A stretch of 6,753 nucleotides of DNA from CAYWTX01 sp964461295 (lineage in GTDB: Bacteria; Planctomycetota; Phycisphaerae; SM23-33). Made by a program: the position numbers and the translations under genes. Where the stretch lies: positions 1 through 6,753 of the forward strand of contig CAYWTX010000711.1 in the NCBI GenBank assembly GCA_964461295.1, read 5' to 3'. This document shows positions 6,526 to 6,753 of the stretch, piece after piece. A model generated the notes under the pieces. That model was not told where the DNA came from, searched no databases, and saw only the letters and a program-made list of their open reading frames with translations. Within the stretch, counting starts at the first letter, position 1, and every line of letters begins with the position of its first letter.

Positions 6526-6621
6526 GGTTTACGCCAATACGGTTCAGTTAAGGAAAACAGGACGAAAAACGAGACTGTGGCGTCATCATTGCGATTCCGA
6601 GACAGGTGGAGCACTGTTCTT

Positions 6622-6666
6622 CAGCCTGAAAGGCTGACGGAATACAGCCCAGGGCAACGCCCTGGG
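6622..6666 (+). repeat. Two-hairpin repeat unit C
   Basis: CAGCCT-GAA-AGGCTG (6622-6636, perfect 6-bp stem) and CCCAGGGC-AAC-GCCCTGGG (6648-6666, perfect 8-bp stem) are separated by 11 nt. The order and spacing match unit A, although the stem sequences differ. Confidence 0.8.
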
Positions 6667-6688
6667 TACCCATGGCCCCCAAGATCAA

Positions 6689-6742
6689 GCCCTGAAAGGG
6701 CGAAGGAAATGGTTCCGTGCGGTTCTGCCGCCCTTACAGGGC
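6689..6742 (+). repeat. Inverted hairpin pair (unit D)
   Basis: GCCCT-GAA-AGGGC (6689-6701) and GCCCT-TAC-AGGGC (6730-6742) lie 28 nt apart. The reverse complement of the second reads GCCCTGTAAGGGCGGCAG, so the two are opposed copies. The cluster may continue past the right edge. Confidence 0.75.
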
Positions 6743-6753
6743 TTGTTCATTGA

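Larger units (their letters stand above)
6303..6753 (+). other. Non-coding repeat-rich tail
   Basis: This 451-bp stretch holds the CTCAGTTG array and eight small hairpins and no credible gene. The two frames open here translate the GC-rich palindromes into Arg/Pro/Gly-rich peptides without a ribosome-binding site. Between units B and C (6526-6621) I see nothing recognisable; that stretch looks less GC-rich and carries GAAAACAGGACGAAAAACGA. No transposase gene or terminal inverted repeat is present in the window. Confidence 0.7.

Noticed and set aside
6371..6742. CRISPR array or integron attachment sites
   Set aside because: The hairpins differ in stem sequence and orientation, spacers are unequal, and there are no identical 25-40 bp repeats and no cas or integrase gene.
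6299..6753. Two overlapping + strand frames (6299-6637 and 6505-6753) in the tail
   Set aside because: Their Arg/Pro/Gly-rich peptides are translations of the hairpin repeats. There is no ribosome-binding site or conserved domain, and hairpin stems cross both frames.

Overview
The window is GC-rich bacterial DNA with all genes on the + strand. Four things suggest a planctomycete-type bacterium (Planctomycetota or a PVC relative): secreted carbohydrate-active proteins with large unknown domains, a lysine-rich coiled-coil/winged-helix protein, a tandem pair of envelope coiled-coil proteins, and a tail of short GC-rich hairpin repeats. This placement rests on gene style, not on a marker gene, so it is an inference.

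Layout. (1) Bases 2-1009 hold the 3' part of a glycoside hydrolase resembling GH42 beta-galactosidases; its catalytic barrel lies mostly beyond the left edge. (2) Bases 1072-1758 encode a 228-residue basic protein with an N-terminal coiled coil and two likely winged-helix domains; it carries a 12-bp in-frame tandem repeat and uses AGG/AGA arginine codons heavily. (3) A 271-bp gap holds a strong 12-bp-stem hairpin and a palindromic leader. (4) Bases 2030-4579 encode an 849-residue secreted protein that looks like a heparinase II/III-type polysaccharide lyase. (5) Bases 4739-5500 and 5502-6302 form a two-gene unit. It encodes two paralogous coiled-coil proteins, one with an N-terminal membrane anchor and one with a lipoprotein signal, sharing an IAKDPxGY motif. 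(6) Bases 6303-6753 are non-coding: an 8-bp tandem repeat, then eight small hairpins arranged as two-hairpin units and inverted pairs.

How the parts may work together. The glycoside hydrolase and the lyase-like protein suggest polysaccharide or glycoconjugate breakdown. The winged-helix protein between them could be a local DNA-binding protein, but nothing shows that it regulates them. The coiled-coil pair is probably an independent envelope unit. It is the best candidate for an undescribed system: two diverged copies of one periplasmic domain, apparently tethered to different membranes or by different means. No mobile-element gene, CRISPR array, tRNA or rRNA was seen; the hairpin tail is the only repeat-rich part.
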